From positions 309,622 through 373,621 of the forward strand of contig NZ_MTHD01000005.1 in assembly GCF_001956855.1 (NCBI RefSeq): DNA of 64,000 nucleotides. Direction: 5' to 3'. A program made the translations under genes and the position numbers. Shown piece after piece: positions 17,865-26,937 of the stretch (its first letter is position 1; the number at the start of each line of letters is the position of its first letter). This stretch comes from Azonexus hydrophilus. Lineage in GTDB: Bacteria; Pseudomonadota; Gammaproteobacteria; Burkholderiales; Rhodocyclaceae. A model generated the notes under the pieces. It ran no database searches and had not been told where the DNA came from. It worked only from the letters and a program-made list of their open reading frames with translations.

Positions 17865-19163
17865 ATGACGACCGAACGCAAGGCAACTTTGACAATCGAC
17901 GGGCAGGCACCTGTCGATTTCCAGATCATGTCCCCGACGCATGGCAACGACTGTGTCGATATTCGTACGCTGGGGGCCAAGACTGGCCTGTTCACCTACG
18001 ATTCCGGCTTCCTGTCGACTGCCAGCTGCAAGTCCACGATTACCTTCATCGATGGCGACAAGGGCGAGTTGCTGTACCGCGGCTATCCGATCGAACAACT
18101 GGCAGAAAACTGCAACTTCCTCGAAGTGGCTTACCTGCTGAAGAATGGCGAACTGCCGAATGCCGACCAGAAGGTCAAGTTTGAGACCACCATCAAGAGC
18201 CATACGATGGTGCATGACCAGCTGACCCGCTTCTACAACGGCTTCCGTCGTGACGCGCACCCGATGGCTGTCATGGTCGGTGTCGTTGGCGCCCTGTCCG
18301 CCTTCTACCACGAAGCCATGGACTACTCCGATGCCGAGCACCGCAACATCAGCTTCAACCGCATCGTTGCCAAGTTGCCGACGATCGTCGCCATGGCCTA
18401 CAAGTACAACACCGGTGCGCCGTTCATGTACCCGGACAACGAACTGGACTACACCGCCAACTTCATGCGCATGATGTTCGGCAATCCGTGCGAGAAGTAC
18501 GTGCCGAACCCGGTGCTAGTCAACGCACTGGACACCATCTTCACGCTGCACGCCGATCACGAGCAGAACGCTTCGACCTCGACCGTCCGTCTGGCCGGTT
18601 CGTCGGGTGCCAATCCGTTCGCCTGCATCTCGGCTGGTATCGCTTGTCTGTGGGGCCCGGCACACGGCGGCGCCAACGAGGCCTGCCTACAGATGCTGGA
18701 AGAAATCGGCGACGTTTCGCGGGTTGGCGAGTACATCAAGCGCGCCAAGGACAAGAACGATTCCTTCAAACTGATGGGCTTCGGTCACCGTGTCTACAAG
18801 AACTTCGACCCGCGCGCCAAGCTGATGCGCAAGGTGTGCAACGATGTTCTGGGCGAACTGGGTTTGGAAAACGATCGTCTGTTCAAGCTGGCCATGGAAC
18901 TGGAAAAGATCGCTCTGGAAGATCCGTACTTCGTCGAGAAGAAGCTCTACCCGAACGTCGACTTCTACTCTGGCATCGTCCAGAAGGCGATCGGCATTCC
19001 GACCGAGATGTTCACCTGCATCTTCGCGCTGGCCCGTACGGTTGGCTGGATGACGCAGTGGGAAGAAATGATCTCCGATCCGGAATACAAGATCGGTCGT
19101 CCGCGTCAGTTGTACATGGGCGCTGCCAAGCGCAACGTCGTACCGCTCGCCCAACGCGGCTAA
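17865..19163 (+). CDS. gltA: Citrate synthase
   Basis: The 432-residue type II (hexameric, proteobacterial) citrate synthase condenses oxaloacetate with acetyl-CoA. The catalytic His residues lie in [11 protein letters not shown] and [15 protein letters not shown], and the catalytic Asp in the NVDFYSG loop. GGGAAG precedes ATG 17865. It follows sdhE after 64 bases and is closed by a clear terminator, so it is likely read from the sdh promoter or its own. Confidence 0.98.
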   Translation: MTTERKATLTIDGQAPVDFQIMSPTHGNDCVDIRTLGAKTGLFTYDSGFLSTASCKSTITFIDGDKGELLYRGYPIEQLAENCNFLEVAYLLKNGELPNADQKVKFETTIKSHTMVHDQLTRFYNGFRRDAHPMAVMVGVVGALSAFYHEAMDYSDAEHRNISFNRIVAKLPTIVAMAYKYNTGAPFMYPDNELDYTANFMRMMFGNPCEKYVPNPVLVNALDTIFTLHADHEQNASTSTVRLAGSSGANPFACISAGIACLWGPAHGGANEACLQMLEEIGDVSRVGEYIKRAKDKNDSFKLMGFGHRVYKNFDPRAKLMRKVCNDVLGELGLENDRLFKLAMELEKIALEDPYFVEKKLYPNVDFYSGIVQKAIGIPTEMFTCIFALARTVGWMTQWEEMISDPEYKIGRPRQLYMGAAKRNVVPLAQRG

Positions 19164-19173
19164 GAGAAGAATC

Positions 19174-19198
19174 GGGCGGCCGTGGGCCGCCCTTTTTT
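19174..19198 (+). terminator. Rho-independent terminator after gltA
   Basis: GGGCGGCC (19174-19181), 3-base loop, GGCCGCCC (19185-19192), then six T. It separates sdhCDABE-gltA from sucAB-lpdA. Confidence 0.9.
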
Positions 19199-19262
19199 AC
19201 ATGCGGAGAATTGTCAGTCTGCATTCGCAGCGACAGAGAATAAAACCCTGGTGGGGACGCCT

Positions 19263-22103
19263 ATGACCACGATGAATGAAAAATTCGACAGCACGCTTTA
19301 CTTTGGCGGTAATGCACCGTTTGTCGAGGAAGTTTACGAAAATTACCTGAACGATCCGACCTCTGTTCCGGCAGAGTGGCGCGATTATTTCGATCACCTC
19401 GCGCAGATGCCGGGCTTCGTTGCCCGTGACGTCGCCCACGCCCCGGTCATCGCTGCCTTTGCCGAACTGGCGAAGGATGGCGGTTTCCGCCCGGCCGCAC
19501 CGGCATCGTCGAAGTCCGAGCACAAGAAGCAGTCGGCCGTTGGTCAACTGGTTACCGCCTATCGCTCGCTCGGTACCCGCTGGGCCGATCTCGATCCGCT
19601 CAAGCGCCTGCCGCGACCGAAGCTGGACGAACTGGAGCCGTCCTTCTACGGCTTTACCGATGCCGACCTGAACCAGACCTTCAACGTCGGTTCGCTGCAA
19701 GGCCTGCCGGAAAACGCCAAGCTCAGCGAGATTCTTGAAACGCTGAAGCAGACCTACTGCGGCACCATCGGTGTCGAGTACATGTACATGACGGATTACA
19801 ACGAGAAGCGCTGGCTGCAGGAGCGTCTCGAGAGCATCCGTTCGCGTCCGACCTACAATGCCGAGCAGAAAAAGCGCATTCTTGAACGGTTGACCGCAGC
19901 AGAGACGCTGGAGCGTTATCTGCATACCAAATATGTCGGCCAGAAGCGTTTCTCGCTCGAAGGTGGCGAATCGCTGATCGTCTCGATGGACGAAGCAATC
20001 CGTAGCGGCGGCGCCATGGGCGTTGATGAAGTCGTTGTCGGCATGGCCCACCGCGGCCGTCTGAACGTCCTGGTCAATACGCTGGGCAAGGCTCCGTCGA
20101 TGCTGTTTGCCGAGTTCGAAGGCAAGAAGAAGAGTGACCTCTCGGCCGGCGACGTCAAGTACCACATGGGCTTCTCGTCCGACGTCAATACCCCGGGCGG
20201 CGCCTGCCACCTGACGCTGTCGTTCAATCCGTCGCACCTGGAAATCGTCAACCCGGTGGTTGCCGGTTCGGTCTACGCCCGTCAGGTTCGCCGCGGCGAA
20301 GGCAGCAAGACCAAGGTGCTGCCGATCCTGGTGCACGGCGACTCGGCCGTTGCCGGCCAGGGCGTCAACCAGGAAATGCTCAATTTCGCGCAGACCCGTG
20401 GTTATGGTGTCGGTGGCGTACTGCACATCGTGGTCAACAACCAGGTGGGTTTCACCACCAGCGATCCGCGCGACTACCGCACCGGTCACTATTGCACCGA
20501 CATCTTCAAGATGGTCGATGCACCGATCTTCCACGTCAATGGCGACGATCCGGAAGCAGTCACGCTGGTGACCCAGCTGGCCATCGAGTATCGCCAGACC
20601 TTCCAGAAGGATGTCGTCATCGACATCTTCTGCTTCCGTAAGCTCGGCCACAACGAGCAGGACGAGCCGATGGTCACCCAGCCGCTGATGTACAAGATCA
20701 TCGCCAAGCACCCGGGTACCCGCAAGCTCTACGGCGACAAGCTGGTCGCCGAAGGCACGCTGCCGGCTGAAGGTCCGGATCAGATGATCAAGGAATACCG
20801 CGAGCATCTGGACAAGGGCGAGTTGCTGTACAACCCGGTATTGGCCGGCTACAAGCATCCGATGACGATCGACTGGACGCCGTTCCTGACGAAGAACTAC
20901 ATCGAGACCTGCGATACCCGCGTTCCGGTAGAAGAACTGAAGCGTCTGTCCCAGCGCCTGACGACCTTCCCGGAAGGTTTCACGCTGCATTCACGAGTCA
21001 AGAAGATCGCCGAAGACCGCGCCGCGATGGGCGAGGGCAAGCTGCCGGTCGACTGGGGCATGGCCGAGAACCTGGCCTATGCTTCGTTGCTGGTTTCCGG
21101 CTACGGCGTGCGCATTTCCGGTGAAGACGTCGGTCGCGGCACCTTCTTCCACCGTCACGCTGCCTTCCACGACCAGAACCGTACCAGCTGGGATGAGGGT
21201 ACTTACCATCCGTTGAAGAACCTGCAGGAAAAGCAGGCCGGCTTCCAGTGCTACGACTCGGTGTTGTCGGAAGAGGCTGTGCTGGCTTTCGATTACGGTT
21301 ATGCCTCGGCCAATCCGTACGAACTCGTCGTCTGGGAAGCCCAGTTCGGTGACTTCGTCAATGGGGCGCAGGTTGTCATCGACCAGTTCATCACTTCCGG
21401 TGAAGCCAAGTGGGGCCGCGCCTGTGGTCTGGTCATGCTGCTGCCGCACGGTTACGAAGGTCAGGGTCCGGAGCATTCCTCCGCACGCCTTGAGCGCTTC
21501 ATGAACCAGTGTGCCGAAATGAACATTGAAGTTTGCGTCCCGACTACGGCCGCCCAGGTTTTCCACATGCTGCGCCGGCAGGCCGTGCGCATGCAGCGGA
21601 AGCCGCTGGTCGTCATGTCGCCGAAGTCGCTGCTGCGCCACAAGGATGCCGCCTCGTCGCTCGACGAACTGGCCAATGGCGAATTCCAGCGTGTCATCGG
21701 CGAAGTCGATCCGATCGACGCCAAGAAGGTCAAGCGTGTTGTGCTGTGCTGCGGCAAGGTCTATTACGATCTGGTCAATGCACGTCGTGAGAAGCAGATC
21801 AAGGATATCGCCATCGTCCGTATCGAACAGCTTTATCCGTTCCCATCGGCTTCGCTGTCCAAGGAACTGGCCAAGTATCCGAAGGCTGCGGAGATCGTCT
21901 GGGCGCAGGAGGAACCGCGCAACCAGGGTGCCTGGTACTGGTTCGCCTCGCGTCATCACCTGGACACCGGTCTCGACGCCAAGCAGAAGCTGCTGCTGGT
22001 TGCGCGTCCTGCTTCTCCGTCGCCGGCCGTGGGTTACCTGGCCAAGCACAACGAACAGCAGAAAGCATTGATCGAGTCCGCGCTGGGCAAGATCGACTAC
22101 TAA
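19263..22103 (+). CDS. sucA: 2-oxoglutarate dehydrogenase E1 component
   Basis: The 946-residue thiamine-diphosphate enzyme decarboxylates 2-oxoglutarate and passes the succinyl group to SucB. It has the N-terminal SucB-binding stretch (FVEEVYENYLNDPTSVPAEW), the active-site region GMAHRGRLNVLVNTLGK, the ThDP/Mg motif starting GDSAVAGQG and the C-terminal LLPHGYEGQGPEHSSARLER. ATG 19263 is preceded by GGTGGGG. First gene of sucAB-lpdA. Confidence 0.98.
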   Translation: MTTMNEKFDSTLYFGGNAPFVEEVYENYLNDPTSVPAEWRDYFDHLAQMPGFVARDVAHAPVIAAFAELAKDGGFRPAAPASSKSEHKKQSAVGQLVTAYRSLGTRWADLDPLKRLPRPKLDELEPSFYGFTDADLNQTFNVGSLQGLPENAKLSEILETLKQTYCGTIGVEYMYMTDYNEKRWLQERLESIRSRPTYNAEQKKRILERLTAAETLERYLHTKYVGQKRFSLEGGESLIVSMDEAIRSGGAMGVDEVVVGMAHRGRLNVLVNTLGKAPSMLFAEFEGKKKSDLSAGDVKYHMGFSSDVNTPGGACHLTLSFNPSHLEIVNPVVAGSVYARQVRRGEGSKTKVLPILVHGDSAVAGQGVNQEMLNFAQTRGYGVGGVLHIVVNNQVGFTTSDPRDYRTGHYCTDIFKMVDAPIFHVNGDDPEAVTLVTQLAIEYRQTFQKDVVIDIFCFRKLGHNEQDEPMVTQPLMYKIIAKHPGTRKLYGDKLVAEGTLPAEGPDQMIKEYREHLDKGELLYNPVLAGYKHPMTIDWTPFLTKNYIETCDTRVPVEELKRLSQRLTTFPEGFTLHSRVKKIAEDRAAMGEGKLPVDWGMAENLAYASLLVSGYGVRISGEDVGRGTFFHRHAAFHDQNRTSWDEGTYHPLKNLQEKQAGFQCYDSVLSEEAVLAFDYGYASANPYELVVWEAQFGDFVNGAQVVIDQFITSGEAKWGRACGLVMLLPHGYEGQGPEHSSARLERFMNQCAEMNIEVCVPTTAAQVFHMLRRQAVRMQRKPLVVMSPKSLLRHKDAASSLDELANGEFQRVIGEVDPIDAKKVKRVVLCCGKVYYDLVNARREKQIKDIAIVRIEQLYPFPSASLSKELAKYPKAAEIVWAQEEPRNQGAWYWFASRHHLDTGLDAKQKLLLVARPASPSPAVGYLAKHNEQQKALIESALGKIDY

Positions 22104-22128
22104 TAACGAAAGCAGAGTGGAGTCACCC

Positions 22129-23367
22129 ATGAGCATCATTGAAGTCCTAGTTCCGCAACTCTCCGAGTCCGTCGCCGAGGGCACGCTCGCATCCTGGAAA
22201 AAGAAGATCGGCGAAGCAGTCGCCCGTGACGAAATCCTGATCGACATCGAAACCGACAAGGTCGTCCTCGAAGTGCCGGCGCCGGCCGCTGGTGTGCTGG
22301 TGGAAGTCATCAAGGGCGATGGCGAGACTGTCGTTTCCAGCGAACTGATCGCCAGGATCGATACCGCTGCTGTTGCCGGTGCCGTGGCACCTGCTGCCGA
22401 AGCACCGAAGGCTGCCGCACCGGCTGCTGCCCCGGCGCCGGCTGCCGCCGCCACGGCCGGTACGGCCAGCCCGTCCGCCCGCAAGATCCTCGACGAGAAG
22501 GGCATTGCTGCTGCCGACGTCGCCGGTTCCGGTCGTGGTGGTCGCGTGACCAAGGAAGATGCCGTTGCTGCCCAGGCCAAGCCGGTTGCTGCCGCTGGTC
22601 CGGTCGTTGCCGCCAAGTCTTCTGCTGCCTCGCTGCCGGTGCCGCCGTCCGGCGTCGCCCTGGGTGATCGCACCGAAGAGCGCGTGCCGATGACCCGTCT
22701 GCGTGCCCGCATCGCCGAGCGCCTGCTCGAATCGCAAGCCACCAATGCCATCCTGACCACGTTCAACGAAGTGAACATGGCCCCGGTCATGGCCCTGCGC
22801 AAGCAGTACGGCGAGAAGTTCGAGAAGGCCCACGGCGTTCGCCTCGGTTTCATGGGTTTCTTCGTCAAGGCAGCCTGTGCCGCCCTGCAGAAGTTCCCGA
22901 TCCTGAACGCTTCGGTTGATGGCAACGACATCGTCTACCACGGCTACATCGACATCGGTATCGCCGTCGGTTCGCCGCGTGGCCTGGTCGTGCCGATCAT
23001 CCGCAACGCCGACCAGATGTCGATCGCCGACATCGAAAAGAAGATCGCTGAGTTCGGCAACAAGGCCAAGGATGGCAAGCTGTCCATCGAAGACCTAACC
23101 GGCGGCACCTTCTCGATCTCCAACGGCGGCATCTTCGGTTCGATGATGTCCACCCCGATCATCAACCCGCCGCAATCCGCGATCCTCGGCATTCATGCCA
23201 CCAAGGACCGTGCCGTGGTGGAAAATGGTCAGGTCGTCGTGCGTCCGATCAACTACCTCGCCATGTCCTACGATCACCGCATCATCGACGGCCGCGAAGC
23301 CGTCCTCGGTCTGGTGGCCATGAAGGAAGCGCTGGAAGATCCGGCCCGTCTGCTTCTCGGCGTCTGA
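22129..23367 (+). CDS. sucB: Dihydrolipoamide succinyltransferase (E2)
   Basis: The 412-residue E2 has one lipoyl domain (lipoyl Lys in IETDKVVLEVPAP, about residue 43), an Ala/Pro linker, a peripheral subunit-binding domain (ARKILDEKGIAAADVAGSG), a second linker and a catalytic domain ending with the active-site SYDHRIIDGREAV. Starts at ATG 22129 with GTGGAG upstream, 25 bases after sucA. Confidence 0.97.
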   Translation: MSIIEVLVPQLSESVAEGTLASWKKKIGEAVARDEILIDIETDKVVLEVPAPAAGVLVEVIKGDGETVVSSELIARIDTAAVAGAVAPAAEAPKAAAPAAAPAPAAAATAGTASPSARKILDEKGIAAADVAGSGRGGRVTKEDAVAAQAKPVAAAGPVVAAKSSAASLPVPPSGVALGDRTEERVPMTRLRARIAERLLESQATNAILTTFNEVNMAPVMALRKQYGEKFEKAHGVRLGFMGFFVKAACAALQKFPILNASVDGNDIVYHGYIDIGIAVGSPRGLVVPIIRNADQMSIADIEKKIAEFGNKAKDGKLSIEDLTGGTFSISNGGIFGSMMSTPIINPPQSAILGIHATKDRAVVENGQVVVRPINYLAMSYDHRIIDGREAVLGLVAMKEALEDPARLLLGV

Positions 23368-23380
23368 TCGACGTTTGCCG

Positions 23381-23414
23381 GCGCCAGTGCCCGATTCCGG
23401 GTACTGGCGCTTTT
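23381..23414 (+). terminator. Hairpin with short T run between sucB and lpdA
   Basis: 13-bp stem with one G-T pair (23381-23393 with 23398-23410), loop ATTC, then TTTT. It could attenuate transcription into lpdA or stabilise the sucAB mRNA end; the T run is short. Confidence 0.55.
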
Positions 23415-23442
23415 GCACATCTGCAATCTGAAAGGTTTACAC

Positions 23443-24864
23443 ATGTCCAAGCAATTCGACGTGCTCGTCATCGGTGGTGGCCCCGGCGGCTACGTTGGCG
23501 CCATCCGCGCTTCCCAGCTCGGTTTCAACACCGCCTGTGCCGAATCCGCAGCCTATGCCGATCCGAAGGGTGAACCGCGTCTTGGCGGCACCTGCCTGAA
23601 CGTGGGCTGCATTCCGTCCAAGGCCCTGCTGCGCTCTTCCGAACTCTACGAAGAAGCCAATCACTCCTTCGCCATGCACGGCATTTCCGCCAAGGGCGTG
23701 GCGATCGACGTGCCGACCATGGTCGGTCGCAAGAACACCATCGTCACCCAGCTGACCGGCGGCATCCGTGGCCTGTTCAAGAAGAACAAGGTCACCGGCC
23801 TCAACGGCCACGCCAGCTTTGCCGGCAAGGAAGGCGATCTGTACAAGGTCAAGGTCGGTGAAGAGATCGTGCTGGCCAAGCACGTGATCATCGCCACCGG
23901 CTCGAAGCCGCGTCACCTCGACGGTATTCCGGTCGACAACAAGGTCATCTGCGACAACGTCGGTGCGCTCGATTTCGAAGCCGCGCCGAAGCGTCTGGGC
24001 GTCATCGGCGCCGGCGTCATCGGTCTGGAAATGGGCTCGGTCTGGCGTCGTCTCGGTACTGATGTCACCGTGCTCGAAGCCGCGCCGGATTTCATGCCGT
24101 TCGCCGACCAGGACATCGCCAAGGAAGCGCTCAAGCTGTTCACCAAGCAGGGCCTGAAGATCACTACCGGCGTCAAGATCGGCAAGGTCTCGGTCACCAA
24201 GAAGGGTGTCACCGTCGAGTACGAAGACAAGGACGGCGCCAAGAAGCTCGAATGCGACAAGCTGATCGTCTCGGTCGGCCGTATCCCGAACACCGACGGT
24301 CTGAACGGCGATGCCGTCGGCCTGAAGCTCAATGAGCGCGGTCAGGTCGAAGTCAACGGCCACTGCCAGACCAACCTGCCGAACGTCTGGGCGGTCGGTG
24401 ACGTCGTTCGTGGTCCGATGCTGGCGCACAAGGCTTCCGAAGAAGGCGTCATGGTTGCCGAACTGATCGCCGGTCAGGCCGGTCACTGCAACTTCGACAC
24501 CATCCCGGGCGTCGTTTACACCCATCCGGAAATCGCCTGGGTCGGCAAGACCGAACAGCAGCTCAAGGCCGAAGGCATTGCCTACAAGCCGGGCAAGGTG
24601 CCGTTCATGGCCAGCGGCCGGGCCCTCGGCAACGGCGATGCCAGCGGCTTCGTCAAGGTTCTGGCCTGTGCCAAGACCGACCGTATCCTCGGTGTGCACA
24701 TCATCGGTAACAGCGCTTCTGAACTGATCGCCGAAGCTGTCGTCACGATGGAATTTGCTGGTGCTTCCGAAGATCTGGCCCGCATCTGTCACGCCCATCC
24801 GACGCTGTCGGAAATCGTGCACGAAGCGGCACTGGCCTGCGACAAGCGCTCGCTGCACTTCTAA
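23443..24864 (+). CDS. lpdA: Dihydrolipoamide dehydrogenase (E3)
   Basis: The 473-residue flavoprotein reoxidises dihydrolipoamide for 2-oxoglutarate dehydrogenase. It has the FAD motif VLVIGGGPGGYVGAI, the redox disulfide GGTCLNVGCIPSK, the NAD motif LGVIGAGVIGLEMGS and the C-terminal His-Glu pair HAHPTLSEIVHEAAL. ATG 23443 matches the family start. It is separated from sucB by a hairpin and ends at a terminator. Confidence 0.97.
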   Translation: MSKQFDVLVIGGGPGGYVGAIRASQLGFNTACAESAAYADPKGEPRLGGTCLNVGCIPSKALLRSSELYEEANHSFAMHGISAKGVAIDVPTMVGRKNTIVTQLTGGIRGLFKKNKVTGLNGHASFAGKEGDLYKVKVGEEIVLAKHVIIATGSKPRHLDGIPVDNKVICDNVGALDFEAAPKRLGVIGAGVIGLEMGSVWRRLGTDVTVLEAAPDFMPFADQDIAKEALKLFTKQGLKITTGVKIGKVSVTKKGVTVEYEDKDGAKKLECDKLIVSVGRIPNTDGLNGDAVGLKLNERGQVEVNGHCQTNLPNVWAVGDVVRGPMLAHKASEEGVMVAELIAGQAGHCNFDTIPGVVYTHPEIAWVGKTEQQLKAEGIAYKPGKVPFMASGRALGNGDASGFVKVLACAKTDRILGVHIIGNSASELIAEAVVTMEFAGASEDLARICHAHPTLSEIVHEAALACDKRSLHF

Positions 24865-24883
24865 TCGCCACATTCGTTGCGCC

Positions 24884-24919
24884 AAAGGCGGGTTGCGGTA
24901 ACGCACCCGCCTTTTTATT
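24884..24919 (+). terminator. Rho-independent terminator after lpdA
   Basis: AAAGGCGGGT pairs with ACCCGCCTTT, extended by a bulged GCG/CGC pair, loop GTAA, then TTTTATTT. Confidence 0.85.
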
Positions 24920-24959
24920 TGGCAAAATAGCCAATCATTCCAATAACGAAAATTCCCCG

Positions 24960-26078
24960 ATGCCTCACAGAAAACTGAACGTCGCTGCGCAGGGCATGCT
25001 CGACGCCTACAAGAACCTGCTCGACGCCCGCGGTTACATTGCCGATGCGGCGCAATTGACGGCCGCCAGCGCCCTGCAGTCGCTATATACGAATCTGCTG
25101 TCGTTCAAGGTCGACCGCAGCAGCACCTTCAAGCGCCTGCTGTCGCCGCCGAAGCCGCCGAAAGGTGTGTATTTCTGGGGTGGCGTTGGACGCGGCAAGA
25201 GCTTCCTGATGGACTGCTTCTACGATTCGGTGCCGTACCGGCGCAAGAAGCGCCTGCACTTTCACTCGTTCATGCAGCAGATCCACCGCGATCTGGAGAA
25301 ATACAAGGGCGAGCCGGACCCGATGCTGAAGCTCGCTGCCGACATCGCCAAGGACGTGCGCCTGCTCTGTTTTGACGAGTTCCACGTGTCCGACATCGCC
25401 GACGCGATGATTCTCGGGCGCCTGATGGACGGCCTGTTTAGCAGCGGCGTCATCGTCGTCATGACCTCCAACTACCCGCCGGACATGCTCTATCCGAACG
25501 GCCTGCATCGCGAGAGTTTCCTGCCGACCATCGCGCTGCTGAAGAAGCACCTCGACGTGTTCGAGGTCGAGGCCGGCATCGATTACCGCTTGCGCGCGCT
25601 GGAGCAGGTCGAGATCTATCACCATCCGGCCGACGCGGCCGCCGAGAAGAAGATGCTCGATTATTTCCGCATGGTCGCCGGTGAAGAAGGAAAGAAGGGC
25701 GGGCATATCGAAGTGCTCGGCCGGGAGATTCCGACGGTGCGCCGTGGCCATGGCGTCATCTGGTTCGATTTTAGGACGCTGTGCGGTGGTCCACGTTCGC
25801 AGAACGATTACCTGGAAATCTCGCGCGGCTATCACACGGTGCTGCTCTCGCACATTCCGAAAATGACGCAGCACCAGGCGTCCGAGGCCCGGCGCTTCAC
25901 CTGGCTGGTCGATGTCTTCTATGACAACAAGGTCAAGCTGATCGCCACCGCCGATTGTGCCGCCGACGATCTGTACACCGAAGGTACCCAGGCCAGTGAA
26001 TTCAAGCGTACAGTAAGTCGTCTGACCGAGATGAACTCGCGCGAATACCTGGCCTTGCCGCACATCGTCGCCCCCTGA
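24960..26078 (+). CDS. zapE: Cell division protein ZapE / AFG1-family ATPase
   Basis: The 372-residue P-loop ATPase has Walker A GGVGRGKSFLMD, the family signature HFHSFMQQIHRDL, Walker B LLCFDEFHVSDIADAM and sensor 1 VMTSNYPP. ZapE regulates Z-ring dynamics in Enterobacteria; AFG1 relatives act in membrane protein quality control. Full length. It starts 95 bases after lpdA beyond a terminator, and is followed after 11 bases by the secretin-like gene. Confidence 0.92.
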   Translation: MPHRKLNVAAQGMLDAYKNLLDARGYIADAAQLTAASALQSLYTNLLSFKVDRSSTFKRLLSPPKPPKGVYFWGGVGRGKSFLMDCFYDSVPYRRKKRLHFHSFMQQIHRDLEKYKGEPDPMLKLAADIAKDVRLLCFDEFHVSDIADAMILGRLMDGLFSSGVIVVMTSNYPPDMLYPNGLHRESFLPTIALLKKHLDVFEVEAGIDYRLRALEQVEIYHHPADAAAEKKMLDYFRMVAGEEGKKGGHIEVLGREIPTVRRGHGVIWFDFRTLCGGPRSQNDYLEISRGYHTVLLSHIPKMTQHQASEARRFTWLVDVFYDNKVKLIATADCAADDLYTEGTQASEFKRTVSRLTEMNSREYLALPHIVAP

Positions 26079-26089
26079 GGAGCCCATTC

Positions 26090-26893
26090 ATGAAAACTGC
26101 GCTGAAAACCCTGTTGACCGCAATATTCGCGTTCTGGATCGGCCTGGCGACAGCGCAGCAACTGGAAGTCATTGAACTGAAGAGCCGGACCGTGGACGAA
26201 GTGCTGCCGGTGCTGCTGCCGCTGGTCGAGCCGGGCGGCACGCTGACCGGCATGAACAACCAGCTGTTCCTGCGTGCTTCGCCGCGCAATCGCGAGGACA
26301 TCAAGCGGGCGCTGGCGGCCGTCGACAAGCCGGCGCGGCGGCTGATCATTCACGTTGCCCATGACCGCCAGCAGCAGGCCGAAAATCGTGGCGCCAACGC
26401 CGTCGGCCAGGTCATCTTCGGCGGCAAGCCGCAGGCCAACGTCGAGGCACGTGTCTGGGATACCCGCAGCCAGCGCGGCGAGAATGCAGCGCAGCGTGTG
26501 CAGACCGTCGAAGGCGGTCGTGCCTTCATCCAGGTCGGCCGTTCGCTGCCGGTGCCGATGCGTCAGATCGCCGTCGGGCCGGGTGGCGCCATCGTCAATG
26601 ACAGCATTGTCTATCGCGATATCGGCAGCGGTTTCTACGCCAGTCCGCGGGTCAGCGGCGAGCGGGTGACGCTGGAAATCTCGCAGCAGGCCGAACAACT
26701 GGAGGGCCGTCGCAACGGCGCGATTGCCTCGCAGCAACTGGCGACCACGGTCAACGGCCGGCTGGGCGAATGGATCGAGCTTGGCGGCACCGGCCAGCAG
26801 GCGACCACGCGTCAGGGCGGTTCGTACAGCGTCGGCACCGGGCAGATGCGCGATGCACGCTCGATCTGGTTGATGGTTGAGGAAATTGACTGA
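26090..26893 (+). CDS. Secretin N-domain-like exported protein
   Basis: The 267-residue product has a signal peptide (LLTAIFAFWIGLATA) and a region like the N-terminal/NolW domains of secretins: LEVIELKSRTVDEVLPVLLP and NNQLFLRASPRNREDIKRAL. A short C-terminal half (RVTLEISQQAEQL, then SIWLMVEEID) recalls the start of the secretin beta domain but the full pore domain is absent. It probably sits in the periplasm or outer membrane. Its GGAGCCC site overlaps the zapE stop, so it is co-transcribed; function unknown. Confidence 0.65.
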   Translation: MKTALKTLLTAIFAFWIGLATAQQLEVIELKSRTVDEVLPVLLPLVEPGGTLTGMNNQLFLRASPRNREDIKRALAAVDKPARRLIIHVAHDRQQQAENRGANAVGQVIFGGKPQANVEARVWDTRSQRGENAAQRVQTVEGGRAFIQVGRSLPVPMRQIAVGPGGAIVNDSIVYRDIGSGFYASPRVSGERVTLEISQQAEQLEGRRNGAIASQQLATTVNGRLGEWIELGGTGQQATTRQGGSYSVGTGQMRDARSIWLMVEEID

Positions 26894-26896
26894 TTC

Positions 26897-26912
26897 TTGC
26901 GGTCGACCGCAA
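26897..26912. repeat. Perfect palindrome TTGCGGTCGACCGCAA (copy 2)
   Basis: A 16-base perfect palindrome in the 44-base gap between the secretin-like and receptor genes. Confidence 0.85.
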
Positions 26913-26937
26913 TAAAACAGAAAAAACGGGGGAGATG

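Noticed and set aside
19197..20990. Long minus-strand open frame (597 codons) opposite sucA
   Set aside because: Antisense shadow of sucA; composition only.
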